Origin: Ottelia alismoides
Lineage: Eukaryota > Streptophyta > Magnoliopsida > Alismatales > Hydrocharitaceae
Direction of reading: 5' to 3'
Length of the DNA stretch: 64,000 bases
Assembly (NCBI GenBank): GCA_037367405.1
Contig: JAZKJV010010753.1
Location: 744,001-808,000 of the forward strand
Program-made: the position numbers and the translations under genes
The notes under the pieces: generated by a model
Told to the model about the DNA's origin: nothing
Databases searched by the model: none
The model's input: the letters and a program-made list of their open reading frames with translations, nothing else
Shown here: positions 1 through 12,992 of the stretch, one piece after another
How the letters are laid out: each line of letters opens with the position of its first letter
How positions within the stretch are numbered: the stretch's first letter is position 1

Positions 1-334
1 GGATGAAAAATAGAGTAACCGATATTGACAGTGAAACACGATTTTCGGTTACTATGAGCTCACTGCCTCTTCAAATGTCCCCTACTCAGGTTGACTATCT
101 TTCTGAGTACGATTAATTTCTTTCAACAATTCATGAGAAAACCAGATTCTAGGATATGTGACTCATGACTAAACCATAATAATTATAATAAATACTCTAC
201 TCAAGGTTACTTGTTGGAATCACGACAAATGATGAATTATTATTCAATTATAAGTCATGAGATGTTTTAAGATGAGATGCTTGGATTAATCATAGAGCAA
301 ACACTTTAATAGAGAAAATATATGATCTCATCCA
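1..334. other. Flanking DNA with no recognisable feature
   Basis: AT-rich sequence left of the first copia LTR. I see no open frame, RNA gene or repeat that I can name. It is presumably the target into which the copia element inserted, or part of an older repeat. Confidence 0.4.
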
Positions 335-1611
335 TCTTGGACATGCGAGCCCATGACGAGTCATTATGCAATAAAGGCTATTGCAAATATCATTCCCTAA
401 TCTTAAATGAAGAATAAATAATTTGCATAATAGATCCCTTAGTACAATAAGGGTTATGTACCATGGCCATCTTAATAATCACACATTTGTTGATACAATT
501 ATTGGATCATAGAGGCTGGTGCTTGGATGAATATCTAAAGGGTTAGAATGAAGACTCATCAAGCACCGTCAAATGATTGTTAAGTGATGATCTCAGCCTG
601 AGTAGGAGATGGCAATCCTTTTTCATATAGGCTCATATCTGACCGATCTCTTGATGCATGTCCTCTGCTTATGAATAAAATTCAAAGGTGTTAGATAAGT
701 TAGGTCAAAGAGTTGACTTAACGAGATTGTGATAACCAAAGTCCTATATCATATGCTGTCATGATATAGGCACACGTCCTTTGACTGACGATAGATGTGT
801 TACTATATGTCTGAGTATGTACATTTGGCAGACCAATAGGTTGATGACCTAATTAAGGTCCATACACTGGCACACTGGTGTGCATGTAAGAGCATACGAG
901 TAATACGATATCGCAAAGGGATCATACAGGTTCAGTTACTGAACCAGAAGACATGAGATCACTCATGAGATATTGGGAAGAATCAAATTCTGTGCACGGT
1001 CATCTCGCTTTGGAAGCTTGACTGAATTTGTAGGTTTGATATATACTTTTGGAAAGTATACGATCAATACCTAGGTATGATATATGCTTTTGGAAAGTAC
1101 ATGATTGATATCGACTCCCAATGATCAAATGAGAAACTTACTTATAAAACCCTGAAGTAGACAATATAAAGTTGATATAATACTTCGGGTTTTTTCCGAG
1201 TCTTCCAGTATTCAGGATGTACAGGTATTAGGAATACCCTAGGGTGATGTGATCATAAACGATTGTATAACCATGATGCTTCCATTCCTAGAGAGTGATG
1301 AAACGTGTCAGGATTTTAGTGACTCCTCTCAGTAGAGAAGTAATCTGATCTTGGTCCAAATGTTGGACAACGATCTGAATGTAGTTCAGATGCAATGAGA
1401 AGATTAGACTTGCGGTCTTGATTTAATCAAGCATCTGTGGGAGGCCCAAGATTTGGATTTGAGATATGATCTCAATATCCAAGTCACTATACATGGAACA
1501 ATACAATCACCCTGTCCTTATCTCCAAGTATCTGCAGACAAAGCATATTATCCTTGAAAGAGTTTAGGATAATTTCATTGTTGATATATGTATTCCAGCA
1601 TTGAAAAAGCG

Positions 1612-2120
1612 GATAATTAACTATGGTTTAATTATCATGAATAATATGAATTTGATTCATATTTTAAAGAAAGTTATCTAAGATAATTAAATGTGATTTA
1701 ATTATCAGAGATGTATATAATGTGATTGTGGTTCATATTATTAGGGCACATGAGAATAGAGATCCAAGATGATTAAATGTGATTTAATTATCACAGATAC
1801 AAATAATGTGGATATCACTATCCATATTAATCATATATATTATAAATATGATTTATAATATATAAGAGATAGATATTTGTAATTTACGTTTGTTAACTAA
1901 ATGTTGATGTGAATTGGATTCACATTGGACAATTAATTGAAAATGTAATTCACATTTTATTTTGGGTTGTGAATGTGATTCACAATTTTCCAAAGGCAAG
2001 ATTGCAGTATTCACAAAATAATAATGAATTATTTTTGTAGAATAATTTACAACAAGTGTTGTTGGAAATCTTGGAGATTTCCATGGAATAATGTAATCTC
2101 ATGTGATCTTATGAGATTAC
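1612..2120. repeat. Cluster of short stem-loops in the copia LTR
   Basis: At least eight short inverted repeats with loops of 3-8 nt follow one another. Examples: 1643-1663 (8-bp stem), 1682-1706 (10-bp), 1835-1863 (13-bp, loop ATG), 1907-1925 (8-bp, loop TGG), 1967-1985 (8-bp, loop GTG), 2064-2082 (8-bp, loop TGG) and 2093-2120 (10-bp). The truncated 3' LTR keeps equivalent hairpins around 9590-9680. Confidence 0.7.
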
Positions 2121-2355
2121 ATGAGATTGCCACCAAATCCCATATTATGGAAGGAGGCAATATTCTTTCCAAATCTCCATGCTTGATTGATATAATTTGA
2201 GATTAAATCATATTTATTTATCAATATATATTTAATATAAATTAAATTAACTGTTGTTGGTTTTTGACCAATAAAATCTTATCCATTAAAAGAAACACAA
2301 ATCAATGAGAGCCATTGGATTTGTGTTGTCCCATGGATTGAGATCTATGGATCCC

Positions 2356-2372
2356 AAAATATTATAAGAGGA
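2356..2372 (+). promoter_or_regulatory. TATA-like element in the copia 5' LTR
   Basis: ATATTATAAGAGGAGAGG lies about 40-50 bp upstream of a CT-rich tract. The related minus-strand LTR at 20839-23140 has CATAAAGAGATGCAAGG in the equivalent place (about 21295, reverse strand). This suits the U3/R promoter of the element; the assignment is by position and base composition only. Confidence 0.4.
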
Positions 2373-2411
2373 GAGGCACCCCTTGCTCTTCAAGGTTACA
2401 AGTGAGACAAC

Positions 2412-2462
2412 AACTCTCTCTCTCTCTCTCTCCCTCACTCTCTCTCTCTCTCTTTCTCTCTA
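2412..2462 (+). repeat. (CT)n microsatellite
   Basis: About 50 bp of nearly uninterrupted CT dinucleotides just downstream of the TATA-like element. The related LTR at 20839-23140 has a matching GA tract near 21240-21262, so the tract belongs to the LTR family, probably its 5' untranslated leader. Confidence 0.8.
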
Positions 2463-2965
2463 TACGCCTACTCTCTCTCATGTGTCCGTCCACCATGGAT
2501 GCCCTAGAGAGATTCTCCATCACCGCAGCGTCGTTGTTATGCTACCCGACCGTTTGCTCATGGATATCCGTCTACTTCAGCGTGCCTTGCTCATGAAGAA
2601 TACCTCGTATCTCGTTTGTCGATATCAGGAGATCCGTGGCTTGGATTATCAACATGGGTAGCGAGAAGCACGTGTTTCATCAACACGCTCGTAAGCGGTT
2701 CCTCTGTTAGATCGGACTTGAGACAAGAGGTCTCTTCGTTTAGAGACTCAATCACAACCACGCTTCAAGAGGTAATCCTATTACATGTTTGTGGTTTAGA
2801 CGAAATGATCCGAGGAGTGTTCTTGGATCATGTGGTTTTGTCACATGAAAAAAATTTTAATTTCCGTTGCATCGAGCAACTAGTGCGACTAGTCGCTCCC
2901 GATCACATACGATGCGATCCTCACGATTCCATGATATGCTTAAGGATATCCCCATATCCTTCAAG

Positions 2966-2978
2966 TAGTATTAGAGCC
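2966..2978 (+). other. Primer-binding site, initiator-Met tRNA type
   Basis: TAGTATTAGAGCC matches 11 of 13 bases of the usual copia site TGGTATCAGAGCC, two bases after the LTR end. It would prime minus-strand DNA synthesis. Confidence 0.7.
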
Positions 2979-5900
2979 TTAGGTTGAAGATTTTGGAAGC
3001 GATCCATGAACCGAGGATGACTTGGGTACATTAGGGTTTACAAAAGTTTTCTTGCACATCATTTTCGTATATCTGTTTTGAGATTATTTTCGATACTGTT
3101 CAAATTATTTAAACACGAAAATAATAATTGGATTTTGTTCCCCATTAAATAAGGAAACCGTAGGATCTGAGTTTACGTAATATGGATTCCGTATGCTCGA
3201 GATATGATCATTTGAATGAACATGTATCCACTGTTTCAGGGACTGCGGATCATGTCGTAATTAAGAAGCTAATTGCGGATTTGAAATGCCCTGAAATTCG
3301 TGCAAATCACTTAGGTTTTGTTCTAAATCAAATTAGAAAATATTAGAAACTTATTTTTCTTATGTTCGATTTAAATTGATTGAGATATGATATTTTTAGT
3401 AAGTGAGGATCACTGATGGAAATCCTTTCCTAATCAAGAACCTAGTGATTGTCATTTAAGAAATTAGTGAAATTAAATTGTTTAATTTCCTTCAATAATT
3501 ATGCATAAATATTTGTGAAATATTTGATGATAATTATTTCCATAAATGACATTGCATTAACCAATAATTGATTAGACATGATCTATATCACAAAATTGGT
3601 TACATGATCCACATGATCTACATTCCAACAAACATGCTACTTGAATAGGATTTTGGATTTGTTTAGCAAATCTCATTATAATGTTAGTCAAAAAGGGTTT
3701 TGATTACTATTATATGGTATAATTTCGGTTGAAAAACCGGTGATCATCTCAAGTACAAAGTGATCTATTTTGCATTATCCTTTCCCGAGGCGGATATGGT
3801 GCCTAGTTGGGAAGTGTTGGGGTAGCAGGTTGCACCATGTGCGGTCTGTCCCACTCCCGTCAGTACTGGCCATGACAACGGGTAGGATTGGTATAATACT
3901 TAAGAAAATGATGTATTTCTAATTACTAAAATTCAAGATAATACGTATTTGAGATAATACCATAATTCAAGTAACAACTAATAATATTTTCTGGACATTA
4001 ATTGGATTATTAATTTAATATGATTAGATTAATTGAAATCCAATTAAAATTAAGACACTATTATATATAGATGTTTTATTTCCCTTGGAAAAATTAATCG
4101 TAATGAATATGATTCATAATGATTAATTAGAATTTGAATATGATATAGAGGATCAAATAAGTGACATCAATGGTCTCCCGTCAAGGCGGAGGGTTCCGTC
4201 GCCAGGGATTGTATGTAGGAGACGCTTGTACGAAGTGACAACTCCTGTATGCAAGCGCATCTGGATTGGGCTCTTTGCTTCTCGAAAGAGTAAGTCCGTA
4301 TACGTAGTGACCCCAATATCAGGTCCTCATATTATTGGGATGATATTAGATTGCGTATAGTGAGTTCTATTCTTGTTGATGGTTGGTTCAATTAACAACG
4401 GGTCAACATTGCCTTAGGGGCAGTGGGCCTGGGTGTTAAAGACCTAATTGGGAAATGCAAGTTGGACTTGCAAGGCAGAATGTGTTCCCGCTTCTTTTTA
4501 TCTGAGTTACAGGTTCTCATATTATTGGGATGTAACAAAGATAAGGAAGGAGATCCCAGATCTTTCTTGAGATATGGTGGTAAGTGTTTCTCTTACATTG
4601 AAAGTGATTAAGGGAATGAACTTTCAATGTTGACAAGGCAAGACAACTTTGGTATAAAAACTCCTAAATCAAAGTAAAATCTGTATATATATAAGCACTT
4701 ATGCAAATTTCTTATTTCAGATAATCCTTTATTAAACCCACTCAATTTTATACTCAATAATACCCAATAAAATATCATGGATTGGAGTCATGATCCAGAT
4801 ATTGTACTTGCATTTAGACACATAATGTATGCGGTTGCAATGTGCAAGTTTCCTCATAATAATGAGTGACAACTAAATAGACAATATATCTACAACCCTA
4901 GGGTTTGTATGTCTCTATAGTCTTGATATCATCAAATGTACTTTGGAAGTGACATGTTGATGATGATCGTAATTATCAACTAATCCTTATAAAATCAATG
5001 AAGATATTCTGGCATACATATGTACTCTTGACATTTATCATGAATGTCATGGTTGACTGCATCATGCAAAATGGTGGCTCTATAAGAAATGATGTATTCA
5101 ATATTTTTGAATAGATACTGAACCAATGTTTTAAGAGTCTAGATGGATGTAGACATGATGATTGTCATCATTCAACTATCTATACTCTAGTCATTCATGA
5201 AGCTTCATAATATTCATATTGTACGAATTGAATGAAGCATGTATAAATGTTGAAATGCTCTTACACTGAATTCTTTTGAATTTAACATAAGAGATCCTTT
5301 GTCTTGAGCAATGGTTGTTGATAGATAAAGAGAGCGCAGTGGAAGTAGGGGTCTGACCCAAGTAAGAAGGAAAGTCAAAGCGTTTACTGTACTTCGGTGA
5401 CTTCCATATGACATCCCAAGAGTTGGATGAATGTCAAGACTGCAATAAGTTGATGTGTTGATAGTATGACTATCAAATATATCTAGAATCCTTAGAGAAG
5501 AACTCGAATAGTGCATTGGAATAATATACATATAATCATTGAAATTTACTTACTTATTTGATAAGATAAGTCATATAATTGTATCTCAATATTCTAATGA
5601 CACTTGCAATTGGTTGCATATATATTAGAAGATTAGAAATTTGATCTTAAGGTTTAATTGTCATCCATGTTGGAATTGATGCAATTGTTGCATCATTTCT
5701 CATTGGATAAAAAGACTTCATAATTTCAGTGGGAGAGCCTTTAGTGTTAGAGAATGTCTCTATGATCTAGATATTAGAATACACACATTGTTTGTTTCTA
5801 ACTGTTGGAAATAAACATGAATTCTGAGATATAACTATCATAAAGAGTTATGATGGATATATTTCAGATAGTAATCTAACATCTAATGGACACCATAAAA

Positions 5901-6069
5901 TTAGAAAATTAATGAATGGCCCATTAAGATTTCTAATACAAAAAATTAAACCTTTGAAGATCAATAGGAGGACGAAGATCATTTGATAATGATTTGACAT
6001 CAAACCTTAGACATATGCCTGTTGATGAGATCAGGAAACTAGTAAGAGATGACTCTTTAGATTGTCTAT
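2979..6069 (+). pseudogene. Unreadable leader, gag and protease region of copia A
   Basis: By position this stretch should hold the leader, gag and protease of copia A, but I cannot read gag or protease motifs with confidence because every frame is broken. A 20-bp string (TCATATTATTGGGATG with flanks) occurs twice, near 4324 and 4518. Small open frames at 4423-4611 and on the minus strand at 5214-5531 look like chance. Confidence 0.45.
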
Positions 6070-8260
6070 AAGTTCAAATCTTACATACTTGTAAATATTG
6101 TATTCAAAAGTAAAAATGTCCAATACACCCTTCCTTGGGAATGGTGTAAGATGTCAAGGCATTCAAGATCTCATACATATTGATGTATGTGGATCATCTA
6201 TATCATGATAAACATTAATGATATGTGATATCGTTATATGAATACTTATGATATGAGATTTCTTCTCTTCAACTAAGAAACCTTTGAAATGTTCAAAGAT
6301 TTCATAATTTTAATTTTAGAACCTAAGATTGAAGTAAGATAAAATGAATTTGATCTAATCTAGGTAGCATGTACCTGTTAGATGAATTCAAGGAATACCT
6401 TATGGAGATATGAATATCATTTCTATCTCAATCCTCCTCACACACCTAAACTCAATTTGAGTTGTAGGGAGATACAATTGGATCATGTGTGACATGATTC
6501 GAACAATGATGATTTTTAGCATAATACATCTTAGTTTCCAGGTATATATGTAGGAGAGACTACATTATATATATCCTCAATAAGGTTCCATGCAAGTAAG
6601 CTGGAATCGAGCAATAGAGAGTTCTACTTCATTAAGAAAATAAAGGATGGTATTGGATAACTACTCTATGACCTTGAGATTCTTAAAAGATATCATCTCT
6701 GAGAATGTGATTCTTAGAAGATGACTCTCTTGAGAATCAATATGAAAATGAAGTAAACGAACTCATTTAATCTTGAGATGATAATGAGGCACCTGAAATC
6801 GGAAACTAAAAGGACAACTAAAGATGAACACTAATACTTCTTCAAATGAGTTTGAGTATGTACTCCATGTGTCAGTTAAGTCTAACAACGATCATACTTC
6901 ATGTGATGAAGCTCCCAAGGATCATGACATGGAAAGATGGATTTTAGCAATGAAAGTATAAAGTAGACTTCCTATATATGTGTTGTATATGGACCCTCGA
7001 GGATCCATCTATATGGGTGAGACCCGTAAAGATATGAATGGATCTTCAAGAGAAAGAGGGAATCTGATGAGAAGCTAGAGACCTTCAAAGCACGGCTCAT
7101 AGCCATGAGCTACACATTTTAAGAGAAGACAATGCTTGCAATGAGACTTCTTCAGTAACCATGCCTAAACCCATCAGAATATTGCTGACCTTAGCTATAC
7201 AGCTTGACTATTGCATCTTCAATATGTAAGTCAAGATTGCATTCCTCTATAAAATACCTCTCTAAGGATATTCACATGAAGTATACCTAGGGCTTCATGG
7301 TTGAGGAAAGCAAGGTGTGTAAGCTAGAGAGCTCCATCTATGGACTCAAATAAGCTTTTTGAAGTTGTAACATAAGATTTGATGAAATTATAAATGTTAT
7401 GATTTCAGATAGAATCTTGACGAGCCATGTGAAGCTTAGTGGGAGTGCCTTTGTGTACATCGTGCTAATTGTAGATGATATCCTAATCATTTAAAATGAT
7501 ATAAGGATAATAATAGGTGTTTTATAATCTGATTGTTCCATAAATTGAGATATGATCTCAAGGATGCCAATTGGATCTTAATTCTGAAGGTGTTCAGAAG
7601 CATAGAGAAGAGATTATTGGACTGTCACATTAGTAGTACACCTTGAACATGTTTCATTTTCTGGAAAATTCCAATAAACGATTCCATCCCTTAAGATATG
7701 GTATTGACCTATTTAAATGGATAACACCTCAAAGATTTGAGGAAGTGAATGCTAGAACTCTTGCACTTGTGCATCAATTACGAGAAGATAAGTGTATGCT
7801 AGATGTGTACAAAAGTCAGATATCTGCCATGCATTGGGAGTAGCAAGTTGTTACTAGCCCTGCTATGGAGGTAAAACACTTAATTATAGAAATAACAAAA
7901 TATTCATAGATGACAAGATTTTTCGAGATAGTGTTCTCCAAGTCTTATCTTCAAAAGCCTAGGACTTTATAGATAGAGATCTAGGAGGTCTTAACTGTGC
8001 ATACATTGAGAGATAGTGATCTCCAGGAATAAAGGTATTCTGATAAGGATTATGGAAATACTGTTTATAATAATTATTGAGCAATAGTGTCCAGGATACT
8101 ATAACTACTCTAACAAGATTGAGTATTGGTTGCATAAGATGCAACATTCGCATTAGATGTGAGCAATGATACTGGGGGTATGCAAATGCTGTAAAAGGAC
8201 CTGGCGTAGTCTCGCAAGAACAGAGTGTCTGATCAGCTTACCTAGCTATTTTCTAAATAG
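6070..8260 (+). pseudogene. Copia pol remnant: integrase, RT and RNase H
   Basis: Broken pieces appear in copia order. At about 6120-6200 the translation reads PFLGNGVRCQGIQDLIHIDV then CG, like the start of a copia integrase core. At 7040-7120 it reads EWIFKRKRESDEKLETFKAR, the start of a copia RT. At about 7315-7390 it reads KVCKLESSIYGLK, a conserved RT block. At 7643-7843 an open stretch has a version of the RT-to-RNase H junction (RFHPLRYGIDLF). RNase H remnants run to about 8260. Stops and frameshifts occur throughout, so no protein could be made. I infer a common origin with the minus-strand copy at 23141-24610, which shares these blocks. Confidence 0.8.
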
Positions 8261-8316
8261 CATATGATTGTCACATGAGTGCGGGTTTAAATGATTATCC
8301 CATTAATGGCTCTTTG

Positions 8317-8330
8317 GGCTAGTGGGAGAT
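8317..8330 (+). other. Polypurine tract of copia A
   Basis: GGGCTAGTGGGAGA directly precedes the 3' LTR, which starts TGTTGGACATG. This is the classic copia arrangement for priming plus-strand DNA. Confidence 0.8.
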
Positions 8331-9780
8331 TGTTGGACATGCGAGCCCACGACGAGCCATTATGCAATAAAGACTATTCCAAATATCATTCCTTGATCTG
8401 AAATAAAGAATAAATAATTTGCATAATAGGTCCCTTAATACAATTAGGGTTATGTACCATGGCCATCTTAATAATCATACAGTTGTTGATTCAATTATTG
8501 AATCATAAAAGCTGGTGCTTGGATGAATATCTAAAGGGTTAGATTGAGGACTCATCAAGCACCATCAAATGATTGTTAAGAGATGATCTCTAGCATGAGT
8601 AGGAGATGGCAATCCTTTTTCATATAGGTTGATATCTGATCGACCTCTTGATGCAGGTCCCCTCTATAGGAATAGAGATTCAGAGGTGTTAGATAAGTTA
8701 GGTCAAAGAGTTGACTTAATGAGATGGAGATAACCAATGTCCTATATCATATGTTGTCATGATATAGGCACACATCCTATGACCAAAGACATATGTGTTA
8801 CTATATGTCTGAGTATGTACATTTGACAGACCAATAGGTTGGTGACCTAATCAAGGTCTATACACCAACGCGTTGGTGGGCATGTAAAGGGATCATACAG
8901 ATTCAGTTACTGAACCATACGACATGAGCTCACTCATGAGATATTGGGAAGAATCAAATTCCGTGCATGGTTGTCTCGCTCTCGAAGCTTGACTGAATTT
9001 GTAGGTTTGATATATACTTTTCAAAAGTATATAATCAAGACCTAGGTATGATAAATGCTTTTGGAAAGTATATGATCGATACTTACTCCCAATGATCAAA
9101 TGAGAAACTTACAGATAAAACCCTGAAGTAGACAGTATAAAGTTGATCTAATACTTCGGGTTTATTCTGAGTCTTCCAGTATGTAGGATGTATATGTATT
9201 GGGAATACCTGAGGGTGATGTGATCATAAACGATTGTATAACCATGACGCTTCCATTCCTAGGGAGTGATGAAACGAGTCTAGATTTTAGTGACTCCTCT
9301 CAGTAGATAAGTAATCTTATCTTTGTCCAAATGTTGGACATTGATTTGAATGTGATTCAGATGCAATGAGTAGATTAGGTTTGCGGTCTTTATTTAAAAA
9401 AGCATCTGTGGGAGGCCCGAGATCTGGATTTGAGATATGATCTCAATATCCAAGTCACTATACTTGGAACAATACAATCGCCCGGTCCTTCTCTCCAAGT
9501 ATCTGCGGAGAAAGAGCGTTATCCTTGAAAGAGTTTGGGGTAATTTCATTGTTGATATATGTATCCCAACCCTGAGAAAGTGGATAATTAATGTGATTTA
9601 ATTATCATGAATAATATAACTTTGATTCATATTGTAAATAGAGTTATCTAAGATAATTAAATGTGATTTAATTATCAGAGATGTAAATAATGTGAATGTG
9701 ATTCATATTTTTTGGGCACATGAGAGTAGAGATCCAAGATGATTAAATGTGATTTAATTATCATAGATATGAGTAATGTG
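8331..9780 (+). repeat. Truncated 3' LTR of copia A
   Basis: Aligns by eye with the 5' LTR from its first base to about position 1790 of the window. The match stops at about 9780, where a minus-strand gypsy gag-protease fragment begins. About 1.2 kb of the LTR is missing on the right. Confidence 0.85.
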
Positions 9781-10736
9781 AGGTGGACATGTGACTTCTT
9801 GTTCTGATTAGGCTCCAGGTTCTCCGAATTGAGCTCTCTTATACTGCTCACATCCTCCAAACCTGATGAGTAATCCTTATGAGATACTTTTTCTGAAATG
9901 TTAAAAGTGGTATAATCAGTCGGTTCAGGATGTATTCTTTGTGAGGTGCTTACAATGGGTTCTTTATCAGAGGAGTCTCCATATAAACTGTAATCTTCTT
10001 GTAAGGTCAGCAGACGGCCTGAGTATTTTATCTGTGTTGGCTTTGCATGTGTGGACTCAAGGAGATCTAAAATAACCTTGTCTGGGTATGGTGAATCGGA
10101 TGTATCTCTATTGATTTCATTCGCCTTTATAATCTCTTCAACCATTTCATAAGATATCTCTTCTTCATTTGAGTCTGTGATAATCAGAGTGGTTTGGGCA
10201 TATGAGGATTATTCTATAGTACGACTGCCGGTTTCTGGTTCGATTGTCCCAGGGTTTGGTGTGTCCTTGAGAATTTGATTGGTTTGGTTTTGGTTCGGGA
10301 ATATGATGTCTTGAGTCTCGCAGTTAATAATCGCTCTAGTGTAAGCTAGAAATAACTTTCCCAAGATAATGGGAGACTCACACAAATATCCTCGATGTTC
10401 AATGTGTAGGATAATGAAATCCAATCTATGTGCGATACCTTGGAAATTAATGACGACAGTAACAATTCATCTCGATCTTTTTATGGATTGATCCAGAAAT
10501 TGAACGATCACACATGTCTTTTTAAAAAGTTGGAGTTCAAGTTTGTCAAACACAAACTTCAAGAGGATATTCAGTATAGAATCGTCGTTAATCTGAACTT
10601 TATTAAACTCAATATTCTCAATTTCAGAAGTTACCTTGGTCAACCGTTTGACTTTCCGGACCTTGTTTTCTACGTCAATGCCATTGAACTGTCCATAGTT
10701 TAAATGATATTCTATTTGAGATCTTTTCTTTCCCAT
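9781..10736 (-). pseudogene. Gypsy aspartic-protease region, broken
   Basis: The frame 10736 to 10467 continues into 10424 to 10209 across a single TGA at 10464-10466. The upper part ends FLDQSIKRSR; after the stop it reads IVTVVINFQGIAHRLDFIIL and then SPIILGKLFLAYTRAIINC. This is the pattern of Athila/Tat proteases (usually DF-V-L-M-E followed by PIILGRPFL). The catalytic site, normally D-L/S/T-G-A, has decayed to NDDSILN. A further open frame (10145 to 9675) is acidic and follows protease, where these elements have a linker before RT; its last 100 bp lie in the copia LTR, so its end is artificial. I considered an integrated pararetrovirus, but the primer site and LTR behind it favour a gypsy element. 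Confidence 0.75.
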
Positions 10737-10739
10737 CTT

Positions 10740-11500
10740 CTTAGGTGATAATTGAGTCTTTGCAAATCTCTGAAGATCGGGAACATATTCTATGGCCTTG
10801 ATTAATGAAACCTATAAGATCAGACTTTTGCAAAATGCTTCCATATTGATGTTGTCCACTTTTTATAATTTTTCTAATTTTTCTATTTTTTCAGAATTTT
10901 TACTAGAGTGATTATAGTGGTCAATGGATTGGTAAGGTGTGTATGGTGTCTGCATGTGGACATCTAGCACATGATGAGTTTCGGTTTTTCTATGTGCTTT
11001 TCTTGACTCCTCTTGGTTGATTATCATGTCTTTGACTATTTAGATGACATTGTCAAATTGTTCTATTAAAACCTCGGTTCTTTTATTTATCCGAGCTATC
11101 ATCCACTATCATCTCATGACTTGAAGATGAGTGACTATACTCGGTATGTCGCGACATTGGCATATTCTATATAGTTAGTCTCTGTGATCGGGGTTTGGTC
11201 ACGAGTCATATTTCGTTGACTTTAGGCGTCATCTATGTGGTCAAAGGAAAAATGATCATACTCGGGCTGTTAGTCATCCCGAGCAGAGGATTATTGAAAT
11301 AGTGAATTTTCATATGTAACTGGGAATTATGTTCCTCTCTCAAAGTAGGTTACGCCAATATTCATCCTCAAGTTCTCTCGCTCCATATAGTACGTGTGTG
11401 GTTCTATGATCGTCTTGTATCTCAATGTTTCAATCAAGGGTGGGTAGGTGGGTGAAAATAATGGTAGTTGGGTAGAAACTACCTCAAAGAAAGGCTTCCT
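10740..11500 (-). pseudogene. Gypsy gag C-terminal region, heavily decayed
   Basis: The minus-strand translation just before protease contains MEAFCKSLIL, a stop, then VSLIKAIEYVPDLQRFAKTQ. That resembles the segment of Athila gag reading 'lPlidAi.qiP.YakFlKdl' that precedes protease. Upstream frames are interrupted many times. I cannot place the gag start or a zinc knuckle. Confidence 0.55.
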
Positions 11501-11559
11501 CTGAAAAGATGGAAAAGAAGATTAGAAATTTTTTATGTGAGCGTGACCATGGAGTATGG

Positions 11560-12974
11560 ATATGAATGCCAAAATTCCATCATCTTCGAATAGAATGGAA
11601 AGTAGATTTGCGAAACTATGATCTATGTGTGCAAGTGCACTATCACACAATTCAATACACAAATGCAAACCTCGAATTCACCAACTCAACGCAGTGAAGG
11701 TAGTAAAGGTTCGACCAAATTATCTTGTCTATTTTAGTTGGTGATAATTGCAAAATTGGGAAGAGTTAACGAGCTGTTAGGTGCATGTATTTCCCCACAG
11801 GCTGTCCCAACCCTTATGACTAGTTGCACCCACTTTCAGCTAGTATGGGAGTAAGTACATACCGTATGAGTACTGTTTAATGTTACTTGAGGATGGAGGC
11901 TTACACAGTGTCATCTAAACCTCCAACTATTCTAAGGAAATTCAGACCATTTACCATCTACCCATAGATCCTCACTGAGAAGTGGCTAATCGTTTTTGTA
12001 GAATCAGTAGCCAATATGAAAATCCTGGCTCAGCTCTATCCTAGTGTTCGTCTCTCTCTCACTTGCAGTAAAAAGAAACAATGACGGGGTTGCTTTCCCG
12101 AAAATAATGACATTCAATTTTATCTGACTTTAATTAATCAATATTGTTAGCAATCCCCTTCTTTTAGTTTGGTTATCATATTGAATTTTAGTATGGATCA
12201 ATGCACATCTACACGGGGATTTCAATTTCCTTTATTCCTATGTGAATGAAAACTGAGGGAGAATTGAAAAGTCATGCAATGGGAAACACGATGATGAATG
12301 TTGAGTCAGAGATACTTACAATGCTTCCTTGGAATCTTCCTACAATATGCTAAACAGAAATGAAATTTCCCTAGATAATAAATGTAATGCATGCCTGGGA
12401 AATCACACCTATCAAGTAGTTCTACTTAACGGGAAGAAATGAAATTATTTTAACTAAGTGAAAATCATCTAAGGTATGTATAATTAAGTGAAAGTATGGT
12501 CCTAAATTACAAAGGGCAAAACACATTTAAAATTATACTACCATGTGCCTATCCTAATTTCGCCACTCAAGTCGGACCCTACCCTCACTGGAGGGTGAAA
12601 CATGCTGACACACCATAAAAAATGTTTAGTCATTTTTACACACACGAGAACCCAATCGGGAACCATTAGAAATTAGTAGTTAATTAAAAACTAAAGAAAA
12701 AACTCTCTCCCTCTCTCTAGAAAATAAGAAAATGGCGTGTATCTGGTCGCTCTGAGATGCGTCAGCTTCCAAGAGAGCCGCTCCAAGTTCATTGAGTACA
12801 TCACACGAAAAATAATGGATTGGATATTAGAGAGACTCAGAAAAAAAATATACAAAAAATAAAATAAATGTTGGAAAAAAGTGAAGAAATAATTATGAGA
12901 AAAACCGGGGCTCAGACTACCCATGGATGGAAAACCTAAAAATTTGATTATCAAAAAACAACCTAAGCTGTGCC
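11560..12974 (-). other. 5' leader of gypsy B
   Basis: Non-coding. The stretch 11690-11850 (TTATCTTGTCTATTTTAG, then CAGGCTGTCCC) resembles the leaders of elements 1 (36180-36310) and 2 (63250-63395), supporting the minus-strand assignment. A minus-strand open frame at 12691-12993 overlaps the primer site and is probably chance. Confidence 0.55.
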
Positions 12975-12992
12975 TCACCGACAACGACGCCA
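12975..12992 (-). other. tRNA-Asp primer-binding site of gypsy B
   Basis: The plus strand shows TCACCGACAACGACGCCA, which matches 15 of 18 bases of the exact site at 37421-37438. Its reverse complement is the site complementary to the 3' end of plant tRNA-Asp. Confidence 0.75.

Larger units (their letters stand above)
335..2963 (+). repeat. 5' LTR of copia A
   Basis: Starts TCTTGGACATG (the 3' copy keeps TGTTGGACATG) and ends just before the primer-binding site. It has a TATA-like stretch near 2358, a CT microsatellite after it and a cluster of short hairpins at 1612-2120. A related LTR lies in reverse orientation at 20839-23140. Short open frames after the CT tract (2383-2987) are inside the LTR and I do not treat them as genes. 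Confidence 0.85.
335..9780 (+). mobile_element. Decayed Ty1/copia LTR retrotransposon (copia A)
   Basis: A direct repeat defines the element: the sequence from 335 (GGACATGCGAGCCCA and on) recurs from 8331 and stays alignable to about 9780. Between the LTRs lie an initiator-Met-type primer site, integrase, RT and RNase H remnants in copia order (integrase before RT), and a polypurine tract against the 3' LTR. The 5' LTR is about 2.6 kb; only about 1.45 kb of the 3' LTR remains before an unrelated minus-strand gypsy sequence starts. All frames carry many stops, so this is an old inactive copy. No target duplication can be read because the right end is lost. Confidence 0.88.

Noticed and set aside
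9675..10736. Possible integrated pararetrovirus
   Set aside because: The protease-like stretch is linked to an Asp-type primer site and a long LTR of a family seen repeatedly here; no movement protein or coat motif is visible.
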